DNA from: Microbacterium forte
Lineage (GTDB): Bacteria > Actinomycetota > Actinomycetes > Actinomycetales > Microbacteriaceae
DNA: 64,000 bases
Reading direction: 5' to 3'
Assembly (NCBI RefSeq): GCF_031885415.1
Contig: NZ_CP116871.1
Span: 2,046,001 to 2,110,000, forward strand
The notes beneath the pieces are model-generated. The model ran no database searches. It was not told where the DNA came from and was given only the letters and a program-made list of their open reading frames with translations. A program made the translations under genes and the position numbers. Of this stretch, positions 7,495 through 15,617 are shown one piece after another. Each line of letters starts with the position of its first letter. Positions within the stretch are counted from its first letter, which is position 1.

Positions 7495-8673
7495 TCAGCC
7501 TGCGACGAACGCGAGCACGAGAGTGGCGACCAGCACCGTCGGCACGGCGACGATCGCACCCCAGAGCATCAGGCTGCCCCAGCGGATCTCGACACCCAGC
7601 GACACCACTCTGTGGTGCCAGAGCAACGTGGCGAGCGACGCCCACGGTGTGATCAGCGGTCCGAGATTCACCCCGATCAGCAGTGCCATGAGCGCGACCG
7701 GGTCGCCGGCGGTGGGTTCGAGGATCAGGTAGGCGGGCAGGTTGTTGACCCCGTTCGCGGCGAGCGCTCCCGCTGCCGCGAGACGCAGCAGCTCTGCGGG
7801 CGCGTGTCCACTGGTCGCGAGCACCGACAGGAAGTCGAGGATGCCGTTCGCGTGCGCGGTCTCGACCACGACGAACAGGGCCGCCGCCAGGCCGATCGCC
7901 TGCCATGGCACGAGCGAGAGTCGCAGCACATGACGACGCCGGATGCCGAACACGACGATGAGCACGAGCGCGGCGACCGTCGCGGGGATCCACACGTCAT
8001 GGGTCAGGGCGAGCAGCGGCATCAGGAGCAGCAGGATGCCGGACGCCGCCCAGAAGAGCACCCGGTCGGAAGGGTCGCCGCCTGTAGGAGTGCGATACCC
8101 GCCGAAGAGCGTGCGTCGGTGTCTCAGCGTGAGGATCACGACGGGCACGAGCACCCCGACGAGCGTCGGCGCCCAGCTCAGCGCGAGGAACGCGAGCGGG
8201 TCGTCACCGATCGACCGTGCCGCGAGCAGGTTCGTGAGGTTCGAGACGGGCAGTGCGAGAGATGCGGTGTTCGCCAGCCACACCGTGACGAGGGCGAACG
8301 GCAGCGGAGGGATGCCGACGCTCTGCGCGAGCACGACCACGACCGGCGTCACGATGACCGCCGTGGTGTCGAGCGACAGGAACACCGTGCTGATGACGGC
8401 GAGCACCACGACAGACAACCAGAGCAGGATGACGCGCCCGTGCCCCCATCGAGCCAGACGCTGAGCGACGACGTCGAACACCGCGGCATCCCGGGCCAGC
8501 TCGGCGACGATCGTGATCGCGATGACGAACCCGAGCACCGGTGCGATGCGGGCACCGAGCGCCCCGGCATCCGCTGACGGCAGGATGCCCGTGACGATGC
8601 AGACGAGTGCCACGGCGATGAGCGCCAGGACGATGATCGTCCCTGCTCCCAGCCGCCGTCGCGTCGCACTCAC
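7495..8673 (-). CDS. SLC13/ArsB-NhaD-type membrane permease
   Basis: The 392-residue protein is almost entirely hydrophobic, with 10-11 predicted membrane segments. It carries ion-transporter superfamily motifs such as FLSLDTTAVIVTPVVV near residue 110, LPVSNLTNLLA near 160, and NGVNNLPAYLILEP near 320. The repeated 'SNLTN/NNLPA' pattern marks the two re-entrant substrate sites of ArsB, NhaD and SLC13 carriers. Substrates in this group include arsenite, sodium and dicarboxylates; nothing here decides which. No arsenic-resistance gene is nearby. The downstream tandem GntR regulators could indicate an organic acid. The start at 8673 gives a short basic N-terminus directly before the first helix. 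Confidence 0.82.
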   Translation of the reverse strand: MSATRRRLGAGTIIVLALIAVALVCIVTGILPSADAGALGARIAPVLGFVIAITIVAELARDAAVFDVVAQRLARWGHGRVILLWLSVVVLAVISTVFLSLDTTAVIVTPVVVVLAQSVGIPPLPFALVTVWLANTASLALPVSNLTNLLAARSIGDDPLAFLALSWAPTLVGVLVPVVILTLRHRRTLFGGYRTPTGGDPSDRVLFWAASGILLLLMPLLALTHDVWIPATVAALVLIVVFGIRRRHVLRLSLVPWQAIGLAAALFVVVETAHANGILDFLSVLATSGHAPAELLRLAAAGALAANGVNNLPAYLILEPTAGDPVALMALLIGVNLGPLITPWASLATLLWHHRVVSLGVEIRWGSLMLWGAIVAVPTVLVATLVLAFVAG

Positions 8674-8744
8674 TCGCTGAGTGTAGATCCGGTGGGGGTG
8701 TGATCCGGTGAGTGTCCGTCTCGCGGCCTGTCAGCCGGGTGCGG

Positions 8745-9098
8745 TCAGGCGTCCCAGGGGAGCTTCACCACCGGCAAGATGTAGACCCTCCCCATCACGG
8801 CGGTCGGATGCGTCGCCATGAAGCTCGCGGCCTCGTCGATCGACTCGGCGGTCACGATGTCGTAGCCCGCGAACCACTCCTTGAACTCGGGGAACGGACC
8901 GTCGGTGACGAGCACCTTGCCGTCTCGCACAGCCACGGACTTCGCCTCCTCAGGGCCTGCTACGGGTGCACCGTCGCCCAGCCGGCCCGCCGCGTCGCCT
9001 TCCTCGGCCCAGTCTTCGAGCAGGCGCTGATCCTCTCCCTGCGGCATCGTGCCGCCAGTCGGGTCGGTCATGTGGATCACGAGGTACTTGTTGCTCAT
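8745..9098 (-). CDS. YCII-related DGPF-domain protein
   Basis: The 117-residue protein starts MSNKYLVIHM and has the DGPF signature (VLVTDGPFPEFKEW) and a GYDIVTAESIDEA segment typical of the YCII/DGPF family. Such proteins form dimeric alpha/beta barrels of unknown reaction. Its start overlaps the sigma-factor stop by four bases (ATGA), so translation is coupled. DGPF proteins are the established genomic partners of ECF42 sigma factors, and their genes are frequent targets of those sigma factors. The gene therefore probably belongs to the ECF42 regulon. Confidence 0.9.
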   Translation of the reverse strand: MSNKYLVIHMTDPTGGTMPQGEDQRLLEDWAEEGDAAGRLGDGAPVAGPEEAKSVAVRDGKVLVTDGPFPEFKEWFAGYDIVTAESIDEAASFMATHPTAVMGRVYILPVVKLPWDA

Positions 9099-10504
9099 CT
9101 GCTCTCTCCGTTCGACGTGGTCCCGGAGGGTCCGGGCACGAGTGGCACCGCGATCTCATCGCGGCGCCGGGTCAGGTGGGCGATCTCGGCGTCGTTGCTC
9201 GCCAACGAGATCGCTCGGTCGTAGGCGTCCATGGCATCTGCAGGTCTGCCCGCCGCGCGCAGCAGCTCGGCCCGAGTCACCTGCAAGCCATGGAAGTCCG
9301 CCAGTGCATCGCGCAGCGACTCGACGATGACCAGCGCCTGCTGTGGTGAGTCCCGTTCGGCGATCGCCACGGCCTTGCCCAGGGTGACGACCGGACTCGG
9401 GTCGACGCGCTCCAGCTGCTCGTAGAGCTCGACGATGCGTTGCCAGTCGGTGAGCTCAGCATCCACGGCCGCCGCATGCACCGCATTGATCTGGGCGAGC
9501 AGCGTGTAGCGACCGGGAACCGCCCCGCGCAGTCGGTCGAGAAGCGACAGGCCCTCGTCGATCAGCTCACGATTCCACAGCCCGCGGTCCTGCTCATCGA
9601 GCCGCACGAGCTCGCCTTTCGCCGTGATCCGGGCCGGAGAGCGCGCCTCGCTGAGCAGCATCAGCGCCAGGATCCCCGCGACCTCTGCGTCGTCGGGCAG
9701 CAGCTCTCTCACGAGTCTGGTGAGCCGGATCGCCTCGGTGGTCAGCTCGCTGCGGAGCGCCGGCATCTCGGAGCCGGATGCGAAGTAGCCCTCGTTGAAC
9801 ACGAGATAGAGCACCGCCAGCACCCCGTCGATGCGCACGCGCAGATCTTCAGGCGCGGGCACCTGATAGGGGATCTGCGCGGTCTTGATCTTCGACTTCG
9901 CTCGTGTGATGCGCTGCCGCACAGCGGATTCCTGCATCAGGAAGGCTCGCGCGATCTCCTCGACCGTGAGGCCGGCGACCACGCGCAGAGTGAGGGCGAC
10001 GCGCCCTTCGAGCGACAGCGCCGGATGGCAGCACGTGAAGAGCAGGCGCAGCCGATCGTCGTCGATGGCGCCGGTCGGCTCGGGCGGTTCGGGATCGTGC
10101 AGCATCAGTGCCTCCCGCTGCTTCGCGTCGCGCGACGACTCCCGACGCAGCCGATCGATGGCCTTGCGATAGGCGGTGGTGGTGATCCATCCGCCCGGAT
10201 TCGGTGGCACGCCCTCGGCCGGCCACCGCTCGACTGCAGAGGCGAACGCCTCAGCGGCCATCTCCTCGGCGAGCCCGAGATCACCGCAGCGCCGCGTCAG
10301 ACCGGCGACGATCCTCGCCCACTCCTCGCGGTACACCTGGGCGACGCGCACGTCGATGTCAGCGCGTCGCGACCGCCCGGCATCCGCAATCATCGCGTCA
10401 TTCCGTGACGAGACCCCTGGGCGCCGCCCCATCGCGTCATCTGTGCTCTCTCCATCCGGTCGAACCAGCAGGATCTGCAGCGAACCAGCCGTCACCACGA
10501 TCAT
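9095..10504 (-). CDS. ECF42-type RNA polymerase sigma factor with C-terminal helical extension
   Basis: Residues about 50-200 contain sigma region 2 (REEWARIVAGLTRRCGDLGLAEE, GGWITTTAYRKAIDRLRRE) and region 4 (LTVEEIARAFLMQESAVRQRITRAK). A long helical, TPR-like extension of roughly 220 residues follows, the defining feature of ECF42. There is no anti-sigma factor gene; ECF42 proteins are thought to be controlled through the extension. Two starts are possible. ATG 10504 overlaps the stop of the small upstream gene (ATGA) and is preferred, although ATG 10393 would remove a weakly conserved 37-residue arm. The DGPF gene follows with a 4-base overlap. Confidence 0.88.
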   Translation of the reverse strand: MIVVTAGSLQILLVRPDGESTDDAMGRRPGVSSRNDAMIADAGRSRRADIDVRVAQVYREEWARIVAGLTRRCGDLGLAEEMAAEAFASAVERWPAEGVPPNPGGWITTTAYRKAIDRLRRESSRDAKQREALMLHDPEPPEPTGAIDDDRLRLLFTCCHPALSLEGRVALTLRVVAGLTVEEIARAFLMQESAVRQRITRAKSKIKTAQIPYQVPAPEDLRVRIDGVLAVLYLVFNEGYFASGSEMPALRSELTTEAIRLTRLVRELLPDDAEVAGILALMLLSEARSPARITAKGELVRLDEQDRGLWNRELIDEGLSLLDRLRGAVPGRYTLLAQINAVHAAAVDAELTDWQRIVELYEQLERVDPSPVVTLGKAVAIAERDSPQQALVIVESLRDALADFHGLQVTRAELLRAAGRPADAMDAYDRAISLASNDAEIAHLTRRRDEIAVPLVPGPSGTTSNGESR

Positions 10505-10686
10505 TGCCGCTCACGGCGTCGGCGAGAAGGGCCGCCCGTCCAGACGCGGCGAGCGCGAGCCCACAGCGACGGCCGCCTGATCATGCCGGGATGCTCGAGG
10601 GCGACGCGGCGCCGCTCGATGGCCTGCTCTGCCTCCTCTGCCTCCAGCCGGTAGAGAACACTCGCCATCATCGGATCGTTGTACAC
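10501..10686 (-). CDS. Small basic protein upstream of the sigma factor
   Basis: This 61-residue frame starts at GTG 10686 and ends in a TGA that overlaps the sigma-factor ATG, a coupling that argues it is real. The first 40 residues are helical and charged (YRLEAEEAEQAIERRRVALEH), followed by a very basic tail (SRRRRERQ). It resembles the N-terminus of the small protein at 41926-42285: both begin M-Y-x-x-P and share the pattern E..EQA.ERRR...EH...I. Both also sit directly upstream of a regulatory gene with an overlapping stop/start. No function is known to me. Confidence 0.65.
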   Translation of the reverse strand: MYNDPMMASVLYRLEAEEAEQAIERRRVALEHPGMIRRPSLWARARRVWTGGPSRRRRERQ

Positions 10687-10834
10687 GTCGTCACCGTGCC
10701 TCTCATCTGCGAGACCACCCGAAACGGTCGCCTCCTACCTGCACCACGAACGACGACGGCGGGATGCGACATCGAGGCGCGAAAAAGTCCACACGACCTC
10801 GGAACGTGAGCAACTCGCATGCATCCCGCACGCC

Positions 10835-10858
10835 CCCGTAGGCAAAGCGTGAGGATCG
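10835..10858 (+). promoter_or_regulatory. kdp leader element shared with the KimA-like gene
   Basis: The element CCCGTAGG-N5-CGTGAGGA-N-CG has the same half-sites and spacing as 134-157. GAGGA at 10851-10855 is also a well-placed ribosome binding site for the ATG at 10863. Only one clear copy is present here, whereas the KimA-like gene has two or three. It may be an operator or an RNA leader common to both potassium uptake loci. Confidence 0.45.
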
Positions 10859-10862
10859 CCAT

Positions 10863-10979
10863 ATGCCGGTCCGCACGGGAGTTATATCGAGTCTCGTGCT
10901 CGACATCATCTACATCGCGCTGACTCTCGCGCTGTTCGCCCTCGTCTCCCTGGTCGCGAAGGGGGTGGAACGACTGTGA
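10863..10979 (+). CDS. KdpF-like single-span peptide preceding kdpF
   Basis: This short frame encodes 38 residues from ATG 10863 (GAGGA, 7-base spacing) or 27 residues from GTG 10896. It is a single hydrophobic helix ([20 protein letters not shown]) with a short charged end, much like KdpF but lacking the usual P-E-K-F ending. Its TGA overlaps the GTG of the next small gene by four bases. Similar small peptides ahead of kdpF occur in other actinobacteria as I recall. It may be a second lipid-like subunit or stabiliser of the Kdp complex, but that is inference. Confidence 0.6.
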   Translation: MPVRTGVISSLVLDIIYIALTLALFALVSLVAKGVERL

Positions 10980-11065
10980 TCGTCTTCGAGATCATCGCCG
11001 CCGCCCTCGCCGTGGCCGCCGTCGTCTACCTCGTGGTGGCTCTCGTCGCCCCGGAGAAGTTCTGA
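10976..11065 (+). CDS. kdpF: Potassium-transporting ATPase subunit KdpF
   Basis: The 29-residue single-span peptide ends in [12 protein letters not shown], matching the canonical KdpF ending. KdpF binds the KdpA-KdpB interface and stabilises the complex in the membrane. The GTG start overlaps the previous TGA (GTGA) and the stop overlaps the kdpA ATG (TGATG), so the first three genes are translationally coupled. It is too short for routine gene callers and easily missed. Confidence 0.88.
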   Translation: MIVFEIIAAALAVAAVVYLVVALVAPEKF

Positions 11066-12762
11066 TGGGCGCCGGCTCTTCGATGAACGCCGAACTCTGG
11101 TTCGGCGTCCTCCAGGCCGCCGTCCTGATCGTCGCCCTCGTGCTGCTCTACCGCCCCGTCGGCGACTACATGGCGCACGTCTTCAGCACCCCTCGTGATC
11201 TGAAGGCCGAGCGGGGCATCTACCGTCTGATCGGCGTCGACCCGGCATCCGAGCAGACGTGGCGTGCCTACGCCCGCAGCGTCCTCGCGTTCTCGGTCGT
11301 CGGCCTGCTGCTCGTCTACGGGCTGCAGCGTCTGCAGGGCTTCCTGCCCGAGTCGCTCGGACTCCCGGCCGTGCCCGAGGGCCTGGCGTTCAACACCGCC
11401 GCGTCTTTCGTCGCGAACACCAACTGGCAGTCGTACTCGCCCGAGCAGACGATGGGCTACACCGTGCAGCTCGCGGGCCTCACAGTGCAGAACTTCGTCT
11501 CGGCCGCCGTCGGCCTGGCCGTCGCCGTCGCACTGACCCGCGGCCTGGCCCGCCGCGGCTCGACCACGATCGGCAACTTCTGGGTCGACCTGATCCGCGG
11601 GCTCGGCCGCATCCTGCTGCCGATCGCCCTGATCGGCGCGATCGCCCTGATCGCGGGCGGCGTGGTGCAGAACTTCGCCGGCTTCACCGACGTGACCACC
11701 GTCTCCGGGGGCACGCAGACCATCCCCGGCGGACCGGTCGCCTCGCAGGAGGCCATCAAGCTGCTCGGCACCAACGGCGGTGGCTTCTTCAACGCCAACT
11801 CGGCGCACCCGTTCGAGAATCCGACGGGCTGGACCAACCTGCTGCAGATCCTGCTGATCCTGGTGATCCCGTTCGCACTCCCCCGCACGTTCGGCCGCAT
11901 GATCGACGACAACCGCCAGGGCTACGCGATCGCCGCCGTGATGGGAACGATCTTCCTGATCTCGACCTTCGCCCTCTCGGCACTCGAGCTCGCCGGCCGC
12001 GGCAGCGCTCCCGAACTCGCAGGGGCGGCCATGGAGGGCAAGGAGGCGCGCTTCGGCATCCTCGGATCCACGCTCTTCGGCAGCGCCAGCACCCTGACGT
12101 CGACCGGCGCGGTCAACTCGATGCACGACTCGTACACGGCACTCGGCGGCATGATGCCGATGCTCAACATGATGCTCGGCGAGGTCGCCCCCGGCGGCGT
12201 CGGATCGGGTCTCTACGGCATGCTCGTGCTCGCGATCATCGCGGTGTTCGTCGGCGGACTGCTCGTCGGCCGCACCCCCGAGTACCTCGGCAAGCGCATC
12301 GGCCCGAAGGAGATCAAGCTCGCGAGCCTCTACATCCTCGTGACGCCCACCCTCGTGCTGGTCGGCACGGCGCTGAGCTTCGCGATCCCGGGAATCCGGG
12401 CGGACGTCGAGGCGACCAGCATCCTCAACCCCGGCGTGCACGGCATGAGCGAGGTGCTCTACGCCTTCACCTCGGCGTCGAACAACAACGGCTCGGCCTT
12501 CGCCGGCCTCACCGCGAACACCCCGTGGTTCAACACCGCACTCGGCATCGCGATGCTGCTCGGCCGCTTCCTGCCGATCGTGCTCGTGCTGGCCCTCGCC
12601 GGATCGTTCGCCGCGCAGCAGCGCGTGCCGGAGAACACCGGAACGCTGCCCACGCACCGACCGCAGTTCGTCGGCCTCCTCTCGGCCGTCACAGTCATCA
12701 TCACGGCACTCACCTACTTCCCCGTGCTCGCACTGGGACCCCTCGCTGAAGGACTCGTCTGA
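11065..12762 (+). CDS. kdpA: Potassium-transporting ATPase, channel-like subunit KdpA
   Basis: The 565-residue, ten-helix membrane protein is related to SKT-type K+ channels. Full length is present, from the DYMAHVF segment after helix 1 to the final helix. The selectivity-filter-like loops can be seen: TNWQSY around residue 115, [15 protein letters not shown] near 235, [11 protein letters not shown] near 350 and SNNNGSAF near 470. KdpA binds K+ with high affinity and passes it to KdpB. It starts directly at the kdpF stop and is followed one base later by kdpB. Confidence 0.97.
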   Translation: MGAGSSMNAELWFGVLQAAVLIVALVLLYRPVGDYMAHVFSTPRDLKAERGIYRLIGVDPASEQTWRAYARSVLAFSVVGLLLVYGLQRLQGFLPESLGLPAVPEGLAFNTAASFVANTNWQSYSPEQTMGYTVQLAGLTVQNFVSAAVGLAVAVALTRGLARRGSTTIGNFWVDLIRGLGRILLPIALIGAIALIAGGVVQNFAGFTDVTTVSGGTQTIPGGPVASQEAIKLLGTNGGGFFNANSAHPFENPTGWTNLLQILLILVIPFALPRTFGRMIDDNRQGYAIAAVMGTIFLISTFALSALELAGRGSAPELAGAAMEGKEARFGILGSTLFGSASTLTSTGAVNSMHDSYTALGGMMPMLNMMLGEVAPGGVGSGLYGMLVLAIIAVFVGGLLVGRTPEYLGKRIGPKEIKLASLYILVTPTLVLVGTALSFAIPGIRADVEATSILNPGVHGMSEVLYAFTSASNNNGSAFAGLTANTPWFNTALGIAMLLGRFLPIVLVLALAGSFAAQQRVPENTGTLPTHRPQFVGLLSAVTVIITALTYFPVLALGPLAEGLV

Positions 12763-12763
12763 C

Positions 12764-14914
12764 ATGACCCTCATCACCACCCCCTCCGAGACGCCGTCGG
12801 AACAGCAGGATGCCGCGGCATCCGCCTCGACCGAACCGCCCCGCGCGTTCGGCTGGGCGCAGCTGACCCAGGCCCTGCCGGGCGCGCTGCGCAAGCTCAA
12901 CCCCGCCTCGCTCGTGCGCAACCCCGTGATGCTGCTCGTCTGGGTCGGCGCCGCGTTCACCACCGTGCTCGCGATCGCCGAGCCCTTCCTCGGAGGCCCC
13001 GCCGACTCGGGCGGAACCCCGGTGCCCGCGCCGTTCACCTGGGGCATCGCCATCTGGCTGTGGCTCACCGTGCTGTTCGCCAACGTCGCCGAGTCGGTGG
13101 CCGAGGGCCGCGGCAAGGCCCAGGCTGCGAGCCTGCGCAAGACCCGGACCAGCACCATGGCACGCAAGGTCGTCCGGCACGACGCCGGTGCGGATGCCAC
13201 GGCAGAGCGCTCCGAAACCGTCGACGTCTCGTCGGCCGAGCTCCAGCGCGACGACATCGTGATCGTCGCGGCGGGAGAGCTGATCCCCGGAGACGGCGAC
13301 ATCGTCGCGGGCATCGCGACCGTCGACGAGTCGGCGATCACCGGCGAGAGCGCGCCGGTCATCCGCGAATCCGGCGGAGACCGCAGCGCCGTCACCGGCG
13401 GCACACGGGTGCTGTCTGATCGCATCGTCGTGCGCATCACCTCGAAGCCCGGCGAGACGTTCGTCGACCGCATGATCGCCCTGGTCGAGGGCGCGAGCCG
13501 TCAGCGCACCCCCAACGAGATCGCGCTGAACATCCTGCTCGCGAGCCTGTCGATCGTGTTCGTCGTCGTGGTGCTGGCGCTCAACCCGATCGCGTCGTAC
13601 GCGGCCTCGCCCGTCAGCATCCCGGTGCTGATCGCCCTGCTCGTGTGCCTGATCCCCACGACGATCGGCGCCCTGCTCTCGGCCATCGGCATCGCCGGCA
13701 TGGACCGCCTCGTGCAGCGCAACGTGCTCGCCATGTCGGGACGCGCGGTCGAAGCCGCGGGAGACGTCACCACCCTGCTGCTCGACAAGACCGGCACCAT
13801 CACCTACGGCAACCGACAGGCCCACGAGGTGCTGCCGCTCGCGGGGGTCGACCCCGAGGAGCTGCTGCGCGTCGCCGCCCTCGCATCCCTCGCCGACCCC
13901 ACGCCCGAGGGCGCGTCGATCGTCGCGTTGGCCGCGTCTCACGGCATCCAGGTCGAGGAGCCGGTCGGAGCCGTCGTCGTGCCGTTCACCGCGCAGACCC
14001 GCATGTCCGGCCTCGACCTGCCCGACGGCACGCAGATCCGCAAGGGTGCAGGCTCGGCGATCAGCGCCTGGCTCGGACTCGACTCGAATGCCGAGCTCAC
14101 CACCCTGACCGACGGCGTCGCGTCGAGCGGCGGCACCCCCTTGGTCGTCGCCGTGAAGCCTGCCGAGGGCATCGGCGAGGTGCTCGGCGTCGTGCACCTC
14201 AAGGACATCGTGAAAGACGGCCTGCGCGAGCGGTTCGAAGAGCTCCGCAGCATGGGCATCCGCACCGTCATGATCACGGGCGACAACCCGCTGACCGCCG
14301 CCGCGATCGCGAAGGAGGCAGGGGTCGACGACTTCCTCGCCGAGGCGACTCCCGAGCAGAAGCTCGAACTGATCAAGCGCGAGCAGGAGGGCGGCCGCCT
14401 CGTCGCGATGACAGGCGACGGCACGAACGACGCCCCGGCGCTCGCCCAGGCCGACGTCGGCGTCGCGATGAACACCGGCACGTCGGCGGCGAAGGAGGCC
14501 GGCAACATGGTCGACCTCGACTCCGATCCCACGAAGCTCATCGACATCGTGCGCATCGGCAAGCAGCTGCTCATCACCCGCGGAGCGCTCACGACGTTCT
14601 CGCTCGCGAACGACATCGCCAAGTACTTCGCCATCATCCCGGCGATGTTCATGGGCGTCTTCCCCGGCCTCGCGGCGCTCAACATCATGCAGCTGCACTC
14701 GCCGGCATCCGCCGTGACCAGCGCGATCATCTTCAACGCCATCGTGATCGTGTTCCTGATCCCGCTGGCACTCCGAGGAGTGAAGTATCGCCCGGCGAGC
14801 GCCTCGCAGATCCTGCAGCGCAACCTGCTCGTCTACGGCCTCGGCGGCGTGATCGCACCGTTCATCGGCATCAAGCTGATCGACCTCGTGATCACCCTCA
14901 TCCCCGGCTTCTGA
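12764..14914 (+). CDS. kdpB: Potassium-transporting P-type ATPase, catalytic subunit KdpB
   Basis: The 716-residue P-type ATPase has the phosphorylation site Asp341 in [13 protein letters not shown], the actuator motif [11 protein letters not shown] and the hinge motif [21 protein letters not shown]. Seven membrane helices are expected. The N-terminal 30 residues are a soluble Ala/Glu-rich arm. KdpB hydrolyses ATP to drive K+ uptake through KdpA. It begins one base after kdpA. The KdpB stop is followed by a 103-base gap with a dispersed repeat before kdpC, a break in an otherwise overlapping operon. Confidence 0.97.
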   Translation: MTLITTPSETPSEQQDAAASASTEPPRAFGWAQLTQALPGALRKLNPASLVRNPVMLLVWVGAAFTTVLAIAEPFLGGPADSGGTPVPAPFTWGIAIWLWLTVLFANVAESVAEGRGKAQAASLRKTRTSTMARKVVRHDAGADATAERSETVDVSSAELQRDDIVIVAAGELIPGDGDIVAGIATVDESAITGESAPVIRESGGDRSAVTGGTRVLSDRIVVRITSKPGETFVDRMIALVEGASRQRTPNEIALNILLASLSIVFVVVVLALNPIASYAASPVSIPVLIALLVCLIPTTIGALLSAIGIAGMDRLVQRNVLAMSGRAVEAAGDVTTLLLDKTGTITYGNRQAHEVLPLAGVDPEELLRVAALASLADPTPEGASIVALAASHGIQVEEPVGAVVVPFTAQTRMSGLDLPDGTQIRKGAGSAISAWLGLDSNAELTTLTDGVASSGGTPLVVAVKPAEGIGEVLGVVHLKDIVKDGLRERFEELRSMGIRTVMITGDNPLTAAAIAKEAGVDDFLAEATPEQKLELIKREQEGGRLVAMTGDGTNDAPALAQADVGVAMNTGTSAAKEAGNMVDLDSDPTKLIDIVRIGKQLLITRGALTTFSLANDIAKYFAIIPAMFMGVFPGLAALNIMQLHSPASAVTSAIIFNAIVIVFLIPLALRGVKYRPASASQILQRNLLVYGLGGVIAPFIGIKLIDLVITLIPGF

Positions 14915-14921
14915 GCGCGAC

Positions 14922-15000
14922 TCACCGCGTTTCGTCTCGGGGCTTCGCTCCTCGCTCAACGACCGGGCGAGGTCACCCGCTCCTCGCTCAACGACCGACT
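14922..15000. repeat. GTTGAGCGAG/GAGACGAAACG-type intergenic repeat inside kdp
   Basis: The sequence from ACCGCGTTTCGTCTCGG to CTCAACGACCGGG, followed by a second partial CGCTCCTCGCTCAACGACCG, belongs to the same family as 21657-21765 and 27168-27251. Only one arm plus a partial copy is present, so the hairpin is weaker than at the other two sites. It separates kdpB from kdpC and might adjust mRNA stability or be a decayed insertion. Confidence 0.75.
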
Positions 15001-15017
15001 TCTTTGAAAGGCATCTC

Positions 15018-15617
15018 ATGTCCTCCTCCCGCACCGTGGCCCGCACCACCGGCGTCGCCATCCGCGCGATGCTCGTGCTCACCCTCGTGCTCGGCGTCGG
15101 CTACACGCTGGTCGTCACCGGCATCGGCCAGCTGCTGATGCCGTTCCAGGCGAACGGCTCGCCGCTCGCAGACGACAAGGGCAGCTCGCTGATCGGGCAG
15201 TCCTTCACGGATGCCGACGGCGAGGCGCTTCCCGAGTACTTCCAGTCGCGTCCGTCTGCCGCCGGTGACGGGTACGACGGAGCGGGCTCGAGCGGCAGCA
15301 ACCTGGGGCCCGAGAACCCCGACCTCGTCACGGCGATCGGCGAGCGTCAGGCGGCCATCGCGGAGCGCGAAGGAGCGAGTCCCGACGCCGTTCCGGCCGA
15401 CGCAGTGACGGCATCGGGCTCGGGCCTCGACCCGCACATCAGCGTCGCCTACGCCCTGCTGCAGGTGCCACGGGTGGCCGAGGAGCGCGGCCTGCCCGAA
15501 CAGCAGGTGCGCGACCTCGTGGAGTCTAGGATTCAAGGGCGGGATCTGGGATTCCTCGGCGAAGAACGCATCAACGTCGCCGAACTCAATCTCGCGCTCG
15601 ATGAGCAGGAGGGCTGA
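15018..15617 (+). CDS. kdpC: Potassium-transporting ATPase subunit KdpC
   Basis: The 199-residue protein has one N-terminal membrane helix (about residues 15-38) and an extracytoplasmic domain. KdpC signatures are YFQSRPSAAGDGYDGAGSSGSN, NPDLVTAI, PADAVTASGSGLDPHIS and QVRDLVESRI. KdpC is needed for assembly and raises the ATP affinity of KdpB. A TTGAAAGG stretch upstream serves as ribosome binding site. The stop shares one base with the kdpD ATG. Confidence 0.96.
   Translation: MSSSRTVARTTGVAIRAMLVLTLVLGVGYTLVVTGIGQLLMPFQANGSPLADDKGSSLIGQSFTDADGEALPEYFQSRPSAAGDGYDGAGSSGSNLGPENPDLVTAIGERQAAIAEREGASPDAVPADAVTASGSGLDPHISVAYALLQVPRVAEERGLPEQQVRDLVESRIQGRDLGFLGEERINVAELNLALDEQEG

Noticed and set aside
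10687..10834. Coding frames in the gap before kdp
   Set aside because: Short minus-strand frames run across it, but they lack start signals and overlap the kdp leader. The region probably holds the kdp promoter.
11026..15082. Very long open frames on the minus strand opposite kdpA and kdpB
   Set aside because: They mirror the kdp codons, are Arg/Asp/Glu/His/Gln-rich low-complexity translations and lack any domain. They are shadows of high-GC3 genes.
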